The position numbers were made by a program, and so were the translations under genes. Shown one piece after another: positions 33,498-44,662 of a DNA stretch of 64,000 bases. The number at the start of each line of letters is the position of its first letter. Within the stretch, counting starts at the first letter, position 1. The notes below the pieces were generated by a model. That model made no database searches and was not told the DNA's origin. It worked only from the letters and a program-made list of their open reading frames with translations. Source of the stretch: Portulaca oleracea (lineage: Eukaryota > Streptophyta > Magnoliopsida > Caryophyllales > Portulacaceae); the NCBI GenBank assembly GCA_029582165.1, contig CM055892.1, positions 7,714,754 to 7,778,753 of the forward strand, given 5' to 3'.

Positions 33498-35555
33498 TTG
33501 TCTTTGTGGGTATTGAAATTACTTATTATTCTAGAGTTTCCACTTAAATTAATTACCTTGCTAGAGTTTAGTTTTCATAAAAAAAAATATAGAGAGGAAT
33601 ATAGAACCTACTTAGAATGGATCATTTTCAAGCATATTAGTTGCATGCGGGACGAGAAGAAGGAATCCTATGAGTGGTTGCTTTGGAAGTTGCATGAGTT
33701 GTTGGGTCCCGATGTTACTCCGGGTGTGTTTGTGACGGACAAGGAGTACGCGTTGAGTGGAGCTATTGCCAGAGTTTTCCCAAGTGTGCCTCACCTTTTG
33801 TGCATATGGCATATTGGGAACGATGTGGAGAATAAAGTCAACGCACTTACTGGGGGGAAGAAAAATGGTTGCGGGCTACATTTCAAACATCATTTCTGGA
33901 ATCCCATTGTTTATGCCGCGACTGTTGAGATTTTCGAGATGAAGTGGATGACTCTCCAAAGCGTGTGGATTGGAAAGAACAAAGAAGTTGTGAAGTATCT
34001 TAATGATACGTGGATGCCGTATAAGGAGAAATTTATTTGTGCTTTCACCGACAGGGTCCCTCACTTTGGGAACACTGCGACTTCCAGGGTGGAGAGAGCC
34101 GATTCTACTCAAATATTATATCGGAAGTGGAGAGGCACATTTGATCGTGTCTTTGTGAGGATTCACCATCATTTGGAGAATCAACATACCGAGATTAAGA
34201 GGTTGCTTGAACAGTCTATGAGTGCGCATAGATATCATAGGGAATCTCGATTCTTCATGCATTTGCACGGTCATGTTTCTCACTATGCCATTGATTTATT
34301 AGCGTTGGAGTTCAGTGAAATGGTGAAGAGGAGGAAAGCTACAGGCACACCCAAGTGCGATCACAAGTTGTGGTCAACCCACCACCTTCCGTGTGCGTGT
34401 TCTATTATGCACTTGTACAATAATGAAGAGCAGTTGCAGTATACAAATTTAATAATGTTCTGGAGACAACTCACGGTCATTGGAGATGGTGACACCCCGG
34501 GGTCAAATGATGATCCATCGTCCCGGGACTTGAAGCTGTTTGAGTTCCTCGTGCAACAAGTTCGGGAGCAAGATCCAGTAGTGATACGCGACGTATCCCA
34601 GGTCATCCACGAGAGGTTGAATCCCGAGAGTGCCAATATTCCTGATCCAGAGATCAGCCCCCCGCACATCGGGAGACCCAAAACTTCCAGATCCACCAGA
34701 CGCGAACCCAGTGGGTTTGAGTACGGCCGAATATCGGGTCGTGGTAGCAAGACTAAGTCGAACTCCTCGAGGAAAAACAGAACCAGTTCTTCTTCCGTCG
34801 GGATGGGTGAAACAGGTTTGATTTTCATTATCTATTTTTTATAATATAACAAAAAAACTAAATGCTCTTATTTATAAGACAAATGTGTCTTTTGATGTGC
34901 AGTTATTTCCAAGATGTGTATAGATCCGTTCCCGTACAAAGACGATGTGCCACATTTCTTTCTACCTTATATTGTTGGTTGGACGGATGTTGAGTCGGAT
35001 GGAAACTGCGGGTTTAGATGCATTGCCGAGGCGGCTGATGGGGGCCAAGAACAATGGCAAACTGTTAGGAGTACAATGGAAAGTGAATTGCTGGCGCGTC
35101 ATAACATGTATTTGGCGGCACACTTTGGGTGTCAGGAGGAGTACGATAAATCGCTCAACCGGATAAGTGGTAACATGGCTGGACCAGCCAGAGTTCAACA
35201 TTGGATATCGACTCCTGCGGATTTATTTCCAGCAGCGACAATGTTGAACATCATGTGGATTAACATTGCAACACCACCTGGTGAATTTGAAGCGACTAAT
35301 GAGTTATGTATATCAGTGTTACCCTTGAGAGCAGCAATTGGAATGAGGAGACCTGCCAAAATATTCGGAATAGTGCATGCATACAAGGCTCATTACATTC
35401 TTCTTCATTTACACGATCAATGCCCTCTACCACCGATTCATACTCGGTGGCACCGAGGGAGAGACCGTACTGTTGAAGGTTGGGATGAGCCGTTTAAGGC
35501 TCGTATTGATCAATGGAAAGGTCTTAGGGCTGCTCAAACAAGTTCTTTGTCTTAG
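33498..35555 (+). CDS. MULE transposase (5'-truncated) joined to OTU protease domain
   Basis: Exon 1 (33498-34815) carries the C-terminal part of a MULE-type transposase. It has the second catalytic aspartate in GVFVTDKEYALSGAI, the helper HLLCIWHI motif and a SWIM-like C-x-H ... HHLPCACSIMH zinc site, then a basic, serine-rich tail. The first catalytic aspartate region (D-C-T-Y-K type) is absent, so the transposase is inactive as it stands. An 87-bp GT-AG intron (34816-34902) joins it in frame to exon 2 (34903-35555), an OTU-family cysteine protease domain. Visible there are the D-G-N-C box in VESDGNCGFRC (Asp29 and Cys32 counted from the Met at 34914) and a late KAHYILLHL histidine, so the D, C and H of the triad appear present. 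OTU enzymes cut ubiquitin chains. The stop is 273 bases from the convergent PMD gene. The exact 5' end is unknown; the first 40 or so residues before CMRDEKKESYEW are probably not native. Confidence 0.85.
34816..34902 (+). other. Intron between transposase and OTU exons
   Basis: GTTTGATTTT at the 5' side and TTTTGATGTGCAG at the 3' side; AT-rich, 87 bp. Splicing keeps the frame (ACA-G then TT-ATT). Without splicing the transposase frame stops at 34844. Confidence 0.7.
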
Positions 35556-35827
35556 GAATTAAACTGTACGGTCATATATGTATTTGTATGGCATGACATT
35601 GTCTCCACAACGCTTGTTAAATTCTTGTTCATTTTATTGTGATAATTAGTGGTGCTGAATTACTTTAAATAAACTGCACAACAGTAAAACCAACAATTAA
35701 AATACCGCACAATACATCAAGTCTACGATACAACCACACAAATTTAAACTTACATCAGTCTTAAAACGACAGACAATCAACCTAAAAATTAAAATGTTCG
35801 ACACAAATTAAAAATTAACAACTAATT

Positions 35828-37870
35828 CTACTCCTCCTCCTCCTCCTCCTCCTGGTCGTCTTGTTGCACGGGGACCTGAATATTCATTTGTGCACACCAT
35901 TGAGCATACAGATCAGACATAGCTGTGAAACTATGATCACTCACTAGCCTTGTCGCTTCGTTACGACTAGGTGGCTGCAACATCGTATTTGCTAGTTCCG
36001 CCCACACATATGACCACTATGAAAAAAATAGAAAGTTATTTAATAATAACATTTGTTAGCTTATAATTGAGTAAAATATGCAAAACTACTATTAAAGCAT
36101 GCTTAGGGGTTTGTACCTGTTCGAGGGAACGCGGCTCATCGATTGTGGATTGGCTGGTGGAGGTGTTGTTGATCAAAAACTTATGAGAATGTACCACAAA
36201 CCAATCATTATATGCATTATCCACTTCAAAAGGCACACGTTTTGTGCGTGGCAAAGCCGTCAGGGACAACATGTAACCAAAAGGAAATGTCCCCGCAGCG
36301 TTGTGACGCCAACTCATCAAACTCCAATGCACGGCCCTTGGCGTCGTTCACCTTTCCTAGGGCGCAACATTGGGGAACATGTTGTTGCCTATCCGACGGA
36401 CAACGCGATCGGGCATGTACCACTGTCACGTCATATGCACGAATGGGGCCCATGTACAACGTCCTCTGGCAGGTCCTGTAAGGTGTACCTCCATAAGGGC
36501 ACCAACACACCTTATCGGGCGTCAACGCGTCCAGGGAGGCCCTCAACGCCCGTAGGCGTGTCTCCGATCTAGCCATGTGAGTGAAACCACACGGCGCGCG
36601 ATCCTGAACCGGTTGCTCACTGTGTGGCCTAAATGATGGAAAATACTCATATATCCAGGCCTGCAAAAGGGTCAAACACCCAGCTATCTTCGCCCCCACC
36701 GCCGCCATCCCTAATCGCCGATACAGGTACCCGATTATGTCGCATTCCCAAGCAATCAGATCGATAATATCAGTGCTATGCCACGGGATGCGGACGTACT
36801 CTATCCTCGATTTGTCCACGAGGATAGTGTTTCCTAACAAGCTCAACAACCATGCACGTGTCCTATGGGAAGAAGTACATGGGCGAACAAAGAATCGACC
36901 TCAAATCGACATCAGTCATGGCACCCTTGTCATAAATGCCCATTTTCTTTAGTTCCGGCATAGGCTTCATGAAAATAGCCGAAACGAACTCATTAACCGC
37001 TGCCCGAGCAAGACAATCAGGCATCATACCATCAACTGGAAGGCCCAAAATGTGTTCCACATCATGCAGCATGATAGTCATTTCACCAAAGGGAAGGTGA
37101 AATGTGTTCGTGTCGGGTTGCCACCTCTCAACGAAGGCCGAGATCAGCGTCATATCGATGTTTTCATACATCAAATCTACCAAAGCGGTCAGTTGGACAT
37201 TTTGCTGTGCACTCTGGCATACGGGATCCATTACGGGCCTCATTGACCTCAATTCCCTCAACGGATTCCTCTTCGTCACGCAGTCAAGAACTGCTCCCGA
37301 CGAACGCTCCCGACCATCCCATATTACCCGAGCGATGTGACCTCCAAAGCTCGGTATAATGTCTCCCAATTGTGGTCCCCCGGGAACATTACCATGAATC
37401 TTCCAGTCTTCCTCATTTCTCCGGCTCTTCTTACTCACGCGCTCGCTGCCGCTTGCCCCAACCTCGCCACTGCGTCTCCCCATGTCGCGATGGGCAAACC
37501 TCCCTGACGCATCTCTCAACGGCTCGAACCCCGTTCGCCTGTACACTGAAGTAGAAGTAGGGATCGCCCCCGGGACTTCAGGCTCTGTCCCGTCGTCCCC
37601 CGTTGTCTCCGTGTCGGTTGAGTAATCAACATGTTCATTGATATGGTCAATTAAGCCTTGCGTGGTCCGACCGCGGCGCGTGTCCTCCGCCGCTAACCGC
37701 ATCAACAGTGCTTCTACCGCATCAACAGTGCTTCAGCATTCTACGCCTACTTGGCCGACGCAGTCATATTACGTCGGTGCGGGTTCCCAGTTTCACCCCC
37801 CTCCAACCAGACGGAAGCTGGTTCGACCTATCTAGAAACCCGGAAGCCCTGCCCCTACCTGCCATATTAG
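35828..37870 (-). pseudogene. Plant mobile domain (PMD, MAIN/MAIL-like) gene with frame breaks
   Basis: PMD proteins are a plant family found both as nuclear MAIN/MAIL proteins and inside transposons. On the minus strand an arginine-rich N-terminal region of about 140 residues (37705 onward; DTRRGRTTQGLIDHINEH) precedes the PMD proper: PSFGGHIARVIWDGRERSS, ALVDLMYENIDMTLISAFVE, RWQPDTNTFHLPFGEMT and VEHILGLPVDG. The frame shifts near 36865, then continues RTRAWLLSLLGNTILVDKS, GYLYRRLGMAAVGAK and LLQAWIYEYFPSFRP. It shifts again near 36280 before VPFEVDNAYNDWFVVHSHKF. A 100-bp intron (36017-36116) leads to a last exon 36016-35828 ending in a run of glutamates and TAG. A possible start MAGRGRASGFLDRSNQ lies near 37865, but stops separate it from the main frame, partly through a 20-bp tandem duplication at 37709-37745. 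It converges on the MULE-OTU gene. Confidence 0.8.
37709..37750. repeat. 20-bp tandem duplication in the PMD 5' region
   Basis: ACCGCATCAACAGTGCTTCT is repeated head to tail. It shifts the upstream part of the PMD reading frame. Confidence 0.85.
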
Positions 37871-37879
37871 ATCACCTGC

Positions 37880-38570
37880 ATAACAATAATAAAAATATTT
37901 AACTATAGATTAATAATCTAAACCCTAAAATCTAAATTAAATAATAACAATAATATTAACATTTAGATTGATAATTAACATAATAACAAATAAATTAAAT
38001 AATAACAATAATATTAACATTTAGATTGATAATTAACATAATAACAAATAAATTAAATAATAACAATAAAAATTAAACTAAATAATAACAGTGACAATTA
38101 AACTAAATAATAACAATAACAAATAAATTACATAATAACAATAACAATAACAATTAAATTAAATAATAACAATAATAATAATAATCACAATAATAATAAC
38201 ATTCATATTTAAATATAATATATAACTTTTATAACACTATTGAGAATAGATTTACAATTAATAAATATTCATCTTTTACAACATTATAATTATTAATATT
38301 ATTATTACTAATATTATCATAAATACCTAATTAATAAAATACATTAACAATAATAATAATAATTATATTAACATTATAATTTATAACAAAATTACAATTA
38401 AATTAAATAATAACAAAAACAGTCACAATATTAATATTAATACCATTCATCTTTTAAATATAATTTATAACAAAATTACAATTATATTAAATATTCATAT
38501 TTTACAATATTATAATTATTACATTTATCAAAAATAAATATAAATATTTGGAATTAATAAAAAAAAATCC
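37880..38570. repeat. AT-rich intron-like region with 58-bp tandem repeats
   Basis: The word AAATTAAATAATAACAATAA recurs at 37934, 37992 and 38050, giving a 58-bp period that decays rightward into AAT/AAC-rich sequence. It probably lies in the first intron of the PMD gene. Confidence 0.7.
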
Positions 38571-38785
38571 GGCCGTGCCGCGTGCCGATCTCGGCAAATC
38601 GCGGCGGATTTGCCGCGCGCGGATCTTGGCAAACCACGGCGGGCTTGCCGCGTGCCTATCTCGGCAAATCTGCCACGGTTTGCCGAGATCTGCGCGCGGC
38701 AAGTCCGCCGTGGTTTGCCGAGATCGGCGGGCGGCAAACCTGCCGCGGTTTGCTGAAATCGGCGCGCGGCACGGGCCATTTTTCC
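38571..38785. repeat. GC-rich array of 35-bp units, three forward then three inverted
   Basis: A 215-bp island of very high GC in AT-rich DNA. Units of about 35 bp start TGCCGCGNGC and contain GATCTCGGCAAA; three run forward (38577-38680) and about three run as reverse complement (TGCCGAGATCGGCGCGCGGC). The two arms can pair along almost their full length. Open frames exist on both strands but only as a result of the repeat. Confidence 0.9.
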
Positions 38786-38859
38786 GGAATAATAGCGTTT
38801 TCATGTTTTTTTTTCAAATTATAAATTCATATTTAACAATTATAAACACATAAAACTTA

Positions 38860-39070
38860 CAAGAATATCGTCGTTTTCAATCTCCGGGAAGATGTTGATG
38901 TTGTAGCGTCCCTCGTCGTCGTTGGTAGAGAGCGTTTTTTAGAGAGATAAACTAGAGAGAACGTAGAGAGTAAGATTATGAGGGTGAAGGGCGTGATTGG
39001 AAATTAAAATGAAAAGGTGGGCGACATTAGTAAAAAAGTGGGCGACGTATAGTAAACGGGTGTTAGAAAT
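38860..39070 (-). other. Candidate 5' exon/promoter side and MULE end
   Basis: On the minus strand a GC-richer stretch (CGTCGTTGTAG-type words, 38885-38930) runs into a GTAAGT donor near 38858, suitable as a first exon of the PMD gene. Upstream, the phrase GTGGGCGAC occurs twice (39018 and 39042), possibly part of a MULE terminal repeat. No left partner was found. Confidence 0.3.
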
Positions 39071-39569
39071 TAGTCCCTGACACCTTCCCATTGTGGTCGT
39101 CCCTTCACTGAGCCTTTGTCTCTTATTCAATCTCCATGTGCTGCATTTTATTCTTTCATTTATCATCACAAAAGGACACACTGGAAAATGAGAGTCAAAT
39201 TCTTTCACAAACACAGTATTCTCTCACAGTATTTTGGTGTGGTAAGAGTTTATCAGTTCTGTGGGGTTTGATGAGAATTTATCAATTCAAAATCTGAAGC
39301 TTTAATTTCGAATTAAAACCCAGAAAAACAACAGCCACAGTATTAACCCCAAACAAAAATTTCGAATATTTGAAATTGAAACTAAATCAAACTAATCCAA
39401 TGGTTGAATCAAACCCAGAAAAAAAAATCAAAAAATAAATCAACCAAAACAGGGAAAGAGGAATGCAGATTTATATGGTAAGGATGAGACAAATAGAAAA
39501 CGAAATCAACAGATAAGACACACTAAATTGAAACAATGATTGATCAAAACCCAAAAGACAACCTCTTAC

Positions 39570-39671
39570 CTATTGCCTCTCCTATTAGTTGGAGTTCTCA
39601 AAGGAACATGTCTAGAGCAAGGGTCCTGAGGAAACATTGCTTGCCAAGGAGGCGGCAAATCAGGCAACACA
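39570..39671 (-). other. Possible 34-codon exon, unknown gene
   Basis: On the minus strand an acceptor (TTCCACAG) and a consensus donor (AATAG/GTAAGA) enclose 102 bases, open in one frame as VLPDLPPPWQAMFPQDPC and then SRHVPLRTPTNRRGN. It is proline-rich and clearly different from its AT-rich flanks. The family is not recognised. It may be a captured exon, since it sits just left of the Helitron array. Confidence 0.35.
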
Positions 39672-39924
39672 CTGTGGAATAAACAAATTAATTTTTTGAG
39701 GGGTAAAGTTGTATTTTCATATTTTTAATTAGGGTTATTTTAGACTTTCCATATCATTCTACAGGGGGGAAATTATCATCCGTCATAAAAGGAGTAAAAT
39801 AATAAGAGATACAAACTTCAAGTAGGATAAAACTAGTTTCTCAAACCTTGGGGATAAAATCCACTTTTGCTAAATCTCAATGGGTAAAATCCTAATTTGT
39901 TCATTATTTTGGTGTTGCCTATAA

Positions 39925-40416
39925 TCTATATATTATAATAGAAATCATTGTGGGTCCTACGAAATAGAGCCATAGGAGTGACTGTAGGGGAACTGGTAAT
40001 CACAACGTAGAAAATTAATTTATTTTTTCCATTTTCAATTTTTTTTATTTTCAATCCGGATTTTATTTTAAAATTAAAAAAATCAGAAAGTATTAGTAAT
40101 CCTTGATTGCTTTGGACTATGAATGAAATTATTTTGGTGCATATAACAGTAATTATTTTGGTGTTGCCTATAATAATAATAATCTATATATTATAATATA
40201 AATCATTGTGGGTCCCACGAAATAGAGCCACAGGAGTGACTGTAGGGGAATTGGCCAATCACAACGTAGATTTTTTTTTCTATTTTCAATTTTTTTATTT
40301 TTAATCCGGATTTTATTTTAAAATTAAAAACCAGAAAGTATCACTAATCCTTGACTGGTTTGGACTCTGAATTAAATAACTTTGGTGCATATAACAGTAA
40401 TTATTTTGGTATTGCC

Positions 40417-40479
<63 letters not shown>

Positions 40480-40979
40480 CTATATATATATAATAGAAAT
40501 CTATGTGGGGCCTACGAAATGGAGCCACAGAAGTGATTGTAGGAGAATTGGCCAATCACAACGTAGAAAATTATATATTTTTTTTCTATTTTCAATTTTT
40601 TTTAAATTTTTAATCCGGATTTTATTTTAAAATTAAAAAAACTGAAAGTATCACTAATCTTTAACTGCTTTAGACTCTGAATTAAATTATTTTGGTGCAA
40701 ATAATAGTAATTATTTTGTGTTGCTTATAATAATAATCTATATATTATAACAAAAATTATTGTGGGTCCCACGAAAGAACCACGAGAGTGAATGTAGGGG
40801 AATTGGCCAATCACAATCTAGAAAATTATATATTTTTTCTATTTTCAATTTTTTTATTTTCAATCCAGATTTTATTTTAAAATTAAAAAAAAACCAAAAA
40901 GTGTCACTAATCCTTGATTGCTTTGGACTCTGAATTAAATTATTTTGGTACAAATAACAGTAATTATTTTGGTGTACCC

Positions 40980-41039
<60 letters not shown>

Positions 41040-41325
41040 CTATATAATATCAATAGTAAAGTTTGTGGGCCCCGTTGACTGGAGAAAAAAAATTAATTAT
41101 TGGGGTTTCGACCAATTAAAAAGTAGATAAATGTTGAATTATATTATTTGGTGCAACTATCAGTATATATAATTATTTTAGAATAATCTATATATTAATA
41201 GTAAAGTTTGTGGGTCCCACTAAATGGAGAAAGAAGATTAATTGTAATGATTTCGTCCAATCAAAAAGTTTATAAATGCTGAATTAAATTATTTTGATGC
41301 AACTATCAAATATATAAATATTTTG

Positions 41326-41380
<55 letters not shown>

Positions 41381-41612
41381 CTATATATTATTATAGAAAT
41401 CATTGTGGGTCCCAGAAAATAGAGCCACGGGAGCGATTATAGAGAAATTTGCCAATCACAACGTAGAAAATTATATTCTTTTCAATTTTCAATTTTTTTT
41501 ATTTTCAATCCGGATTTTATTTTAAAATTAAAAAAACCATAAAGTATCACTAAGCTCTGGACTCTGAATTAAATTATTTTAGTGTAAATAACAGTAATTA
41601 TTTTTTGTTGCC

Positions 41613-41672
<60 letters not shown>

Positions 41673-42069
41673 TTGATAGAATACATAACGATTTGATACA
41701 ATTTGTACGCACACTGTCACACATAAATATATACACAGTTGGCTAGGATGAATATATGTCTGGATATTATATCTTTCTAATTTAAGGGAATGAACCACTA
41801 GATTATCACAAAATATTGTTTTAGGTGATAATATTGTGATTGTCGCCCATAATATCATGAATATCTTCTTTCATTCAAATTTAAATTTTATAATAATTAA
41901 ATTTTCAATCCAGGTTTGAGTTCTCCGGGTTTAGACCCAACCGGACCGGACCGGAACCAGAAAAATGAAAAGACTTGGAACGAAGACTGGAATGGTTACC
42001 ATTTCGTCCAAGTTTTTCGTCCAGTCTTTTTGGGTCACACGGTTCAAACCAGAATATTACGTTTGTACC

Positions 42070-42119
<50 letters not shown>

Positions 42120-42172
42120 TTCAAAAGTAACTAATTTAGTTCACTCCATGCATCGCACGGGTTGAAACCTAG
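39925..42172 (+). mobile_element. Helitron with a tandem array of 5' ends
   Basis: The 5' termini TCTATATATTATAATAGAAA occur at about 39925, 40183, 40479 and 40737, with variants at 41039, 41187 and 41380. Each is preceded by A and, for most, by an AAT run. Units are about 140-300 bp and share GTGGGTCC(C/T)ACGAAAT, CCAATCACAACGTAGA and AATCCGGATTTTATTTTAAA. The element ends near 42145-42172 with a short hairpin (CATGCATCGCACGG), GTTGAAAC and CTAG before T, the standard Helitron 3' end. No Rep/helicase is present. The frames through AAT runs are artefacts. Confidence 0.75.
40423..40480. repeat. AAT microsatellite within the Helitron array
   Basis: About 19 AAT repeats. Similar runs lie at 40983-41040, 41329-41380, 41616-41671 and 42071-42119, and in the duplicated copy at 45776-45813 and 46208-46285, where the lengths differ. 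Confidence 0.95.
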
Positions 42173-42513
42173 TAATAATAATGATAAATTGAAGGTTGTA
42201 TACATAAGGAAATTGCTACACTTGGTAGGTGTAAGAACTTTTACTTTGAAATAATTTTAATTACATGCTCATTTTACAAAGCTACGGCCGTTATAGTAAA
42301 ATGGCTACACCTGTCGTGTGTAAGTAGTAGACTTAATATTTGTACACCTATAAGATGTATATAAATTAGCTACATGGCCTAACATGTAGCTAAATTTAGT
42401 CACACGCAAAATTCCTACATGTGGATGACATGTAATTATGCTTTTATAGCTACACCTATAAATGTAGGATTAATTCAAAATAAATGTAGCTACGGGAACT
42501 ATTCCTTGTAGTG
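42173..42513. mobile_element. CACTA-type right end, truncated
   Basis: It ends TTCCTTGTAGTG, which is the inverted CACTACAAGGAA terminus. The preceding 300 bp hold repeated TAGCTACA/TGTAGCTA and TACACCT words, the subterminal repeat style of CACTA elements. No left end is found; it abuts the Helitron 3' end. Confidence 0.5.
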
Positions 42514-44662
42514 ATATACCAACTTATCTGGAGGTAGTTACTCAACACAATCATCAACACAACAAACTCAAGCAGCTAACTTATCAGAAAATGACAATGA
42601 CACAAATGAAATAAATAGGGGTAGTGGAGGTGGAGTTGCAAGGAAATAGGAGCCAAAGTGATGTATGATAGGATCAAAATGATCAAATCACACAAGAAGA
42701 CTAGGATCTTTAAGTGGTTCTTTATGAATAAACGTTTGAACGTAAGAATGGATGTATGGAAGCGTAAGTTTCTGGTTGTTTAGACTTATGAACGAATGAT
42801 ATTACGAAGAAAACAATGTAGATGTGAAGGAAAAGATCAAACGAACAAAGTTTGAAACTCACTAAGATAGAACGATTGATAATGACTTTGGATTCTTCAA
42901 TGGCTATATAGGCACACCACTCCAATGGTTCCTCCAATTTTACCTTTCATCTTCTAAGGATGCCAACCCTAGAATAGAAGTAGAGGTTTACGTAATCCTC
43001 CCTCAAGAGAACAACAATTCTAGTTTTGAAACTAGAGAGAAAAACAACATATGTACTTTGATTTGTATTTGATTGATATTGAATAATGTGCGTTACAAGA
43101 GGCTCCCAAAGGATTTATTTATAGTGATTCTAGGACCCCTTAGGCGTGACCCTCCATCAAGAATCAAAGATTACAAGTTTACATCATTCACTACATAGAT
43201 GACATCACAAACTATTACAAAAGACTCCTATGTACTTAGCTATAAAGAAACAATGATAACTTGCTCAATTCTACTCCAAATCATATGATTCAAAAACCAT
43301 AAGAAAGATATTCCAAAGATCTTCATTTGACTCTTAGACTTCATCTTCAATAGGATTATAGATCTTGAGATATTGAACAAAGTAATCCCATATGCCCTTT
43401 GAAGCCATTCATAGTATGATTTGATAATAATGACCTAACCTCTTCTTCAATAGAAGCTTGAATTTCCTCTTGATTAGTTCCTTGATGTACTTAAGCCTCC
43501 AAATGTACATCACAAAGGAAGACGAGCTTTTGATACAAAGTTGGATTAATATAAGCAATGACACCACTGCGGAGACTGACCAAAAGAAGGAAGCATTTTG
43601 GAAAAGGGTACTAACCCTATACAAGCAAAACACACCAGATAGCTTAAGGACAGGGAAACTCTTGAATGCTCGATGGAATTGGGCAAACCTTTAGTAACTA
43701 AGTTCTCAGCATGTGTGGATGAAGCCACACGTAATAATCAAAGTGGTTGAGACATAGATGATGTGATATGATGTGTTCATGAGTTGTACACTCAACGTGA
43801 TGAGAAAGGGAGAAGGTTTAATCTTGAGCATTGGTCACGGTTGCTTAAACAACAACCAATATGGAGGGCATATGTTGAACTTGATGGAGGTAATGGGATT
43901 GACGCATCTACAACCGAGGGATATGATATCCACTCAAATGGCAAAGTTGGACACCTAACTGTTAGAAAATAAATGAGAAGTTTTGTCGTTTAGTTAAACT
44001 CAAGGAGGAAAGGAAAATGGAGAAACGTAAGCAATAGGATGACTAAATTCTTTTGATGGACATTAGTGGGATGTCTGAAGATGAAAAGCAACACTGGATA
44101 AGTAGGAAGAACGAAACTAAAGCCAACTATTCGCAACAAACCCATAGATTAATGCCTACCTTCTATGTATTTAACATTAAAAGTGGTTGTCATATGTTTT
44201 AGTGTATGTCACTTCCGTGTAGCTTCATTCTAAATGTGGAGTCATACTTGATGTTTGTTATGAATTTCTTTCAAAGCGTTATGAAATGAAAGTAGTTATT
44301 AAAAAAGACATTTCTTCTTCCCATGTTGCTTTATTTTTTATGATTTGTTCCTTCAATCAATTTTGAATTTCACTTCATTAATGACAAATGCATGTGTCTT
44401 ATGATGATGGATGATGATTAATCCTTGACCTCCTTGGATGACACGCTTCTCCTGCAAGAAATGATGGATGATAGTTTAGAGATAAAACAAAGACTGCTCC
44501 TGGATATAGGACACAATTTCAAAATGGATTGTACAAGGTTTCAACAATTATTCTTGAAGTAGTTGCTTTACATGACACCTGGATATGACATGCTTTCTTT
44601 GGAATGCCAGGGAGTATGAGTAAGATCAACATCCTCCATCGTTCCCCACTTTTCAACGATTC
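42514..44662 (+). pseudogene. PIF/Harbinger ORF1 (Myb-like) and transposase N-part, copy 1
   Basis: ORF1 of plant Harbinger elements is a Myb/trihelix-like DNA-binding partner of the transposase. Here SGGSYSTQSSTQQTQAANLS (42527 onward) leads, across the solo LTR, into EDELLIQSWINISNDTTAET, DQKKEAFWKRV and, after frame changes, GRRFNLEHWSRLLKQQPIWR and further C-terminal lysine-rich sequence to about 44160. Right of this, transposase sequence is visible near 44560-44662 (GMPGSMSKINILHRSPLFND after frame changes), where the gypsy LTR begins. Several stops and shifts make it inactive. Confidence 0.8.
42659..43512 (-). mobile_element. CRM-like solo LTR in Harbinger ORF1, copy 1
   Basis: The 854-bp LTR starts TGATGTATGATAGGATCAAA and ends AAATGTACATCA. 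It is diverged but clearly related to the 871-bp CRM LTR (same termini, the CACCCTTAGGCGTG-type block, same order of blocks). A perfect 5-bp duplication CAAAG lies at 42654-42658 and 43513-43517. Removing it rejoins the ORF1 frame (EPK/EDELL). Confidence 0.9.

Noticed and set aside
38502..38853. Overlapping open frames on both strands across the GC-rich island
   Set aside because: They exist because the 35-bp inverted units have no stop in several frames. The translations are repeats of the unit, with no domain and symmetric on both strands.
40351..42165. Poly-asparagine, poly-isoleucine and poly-tyrosine frames
   Set aside because: They are translations of AAT microsatellites in different frames and strands.
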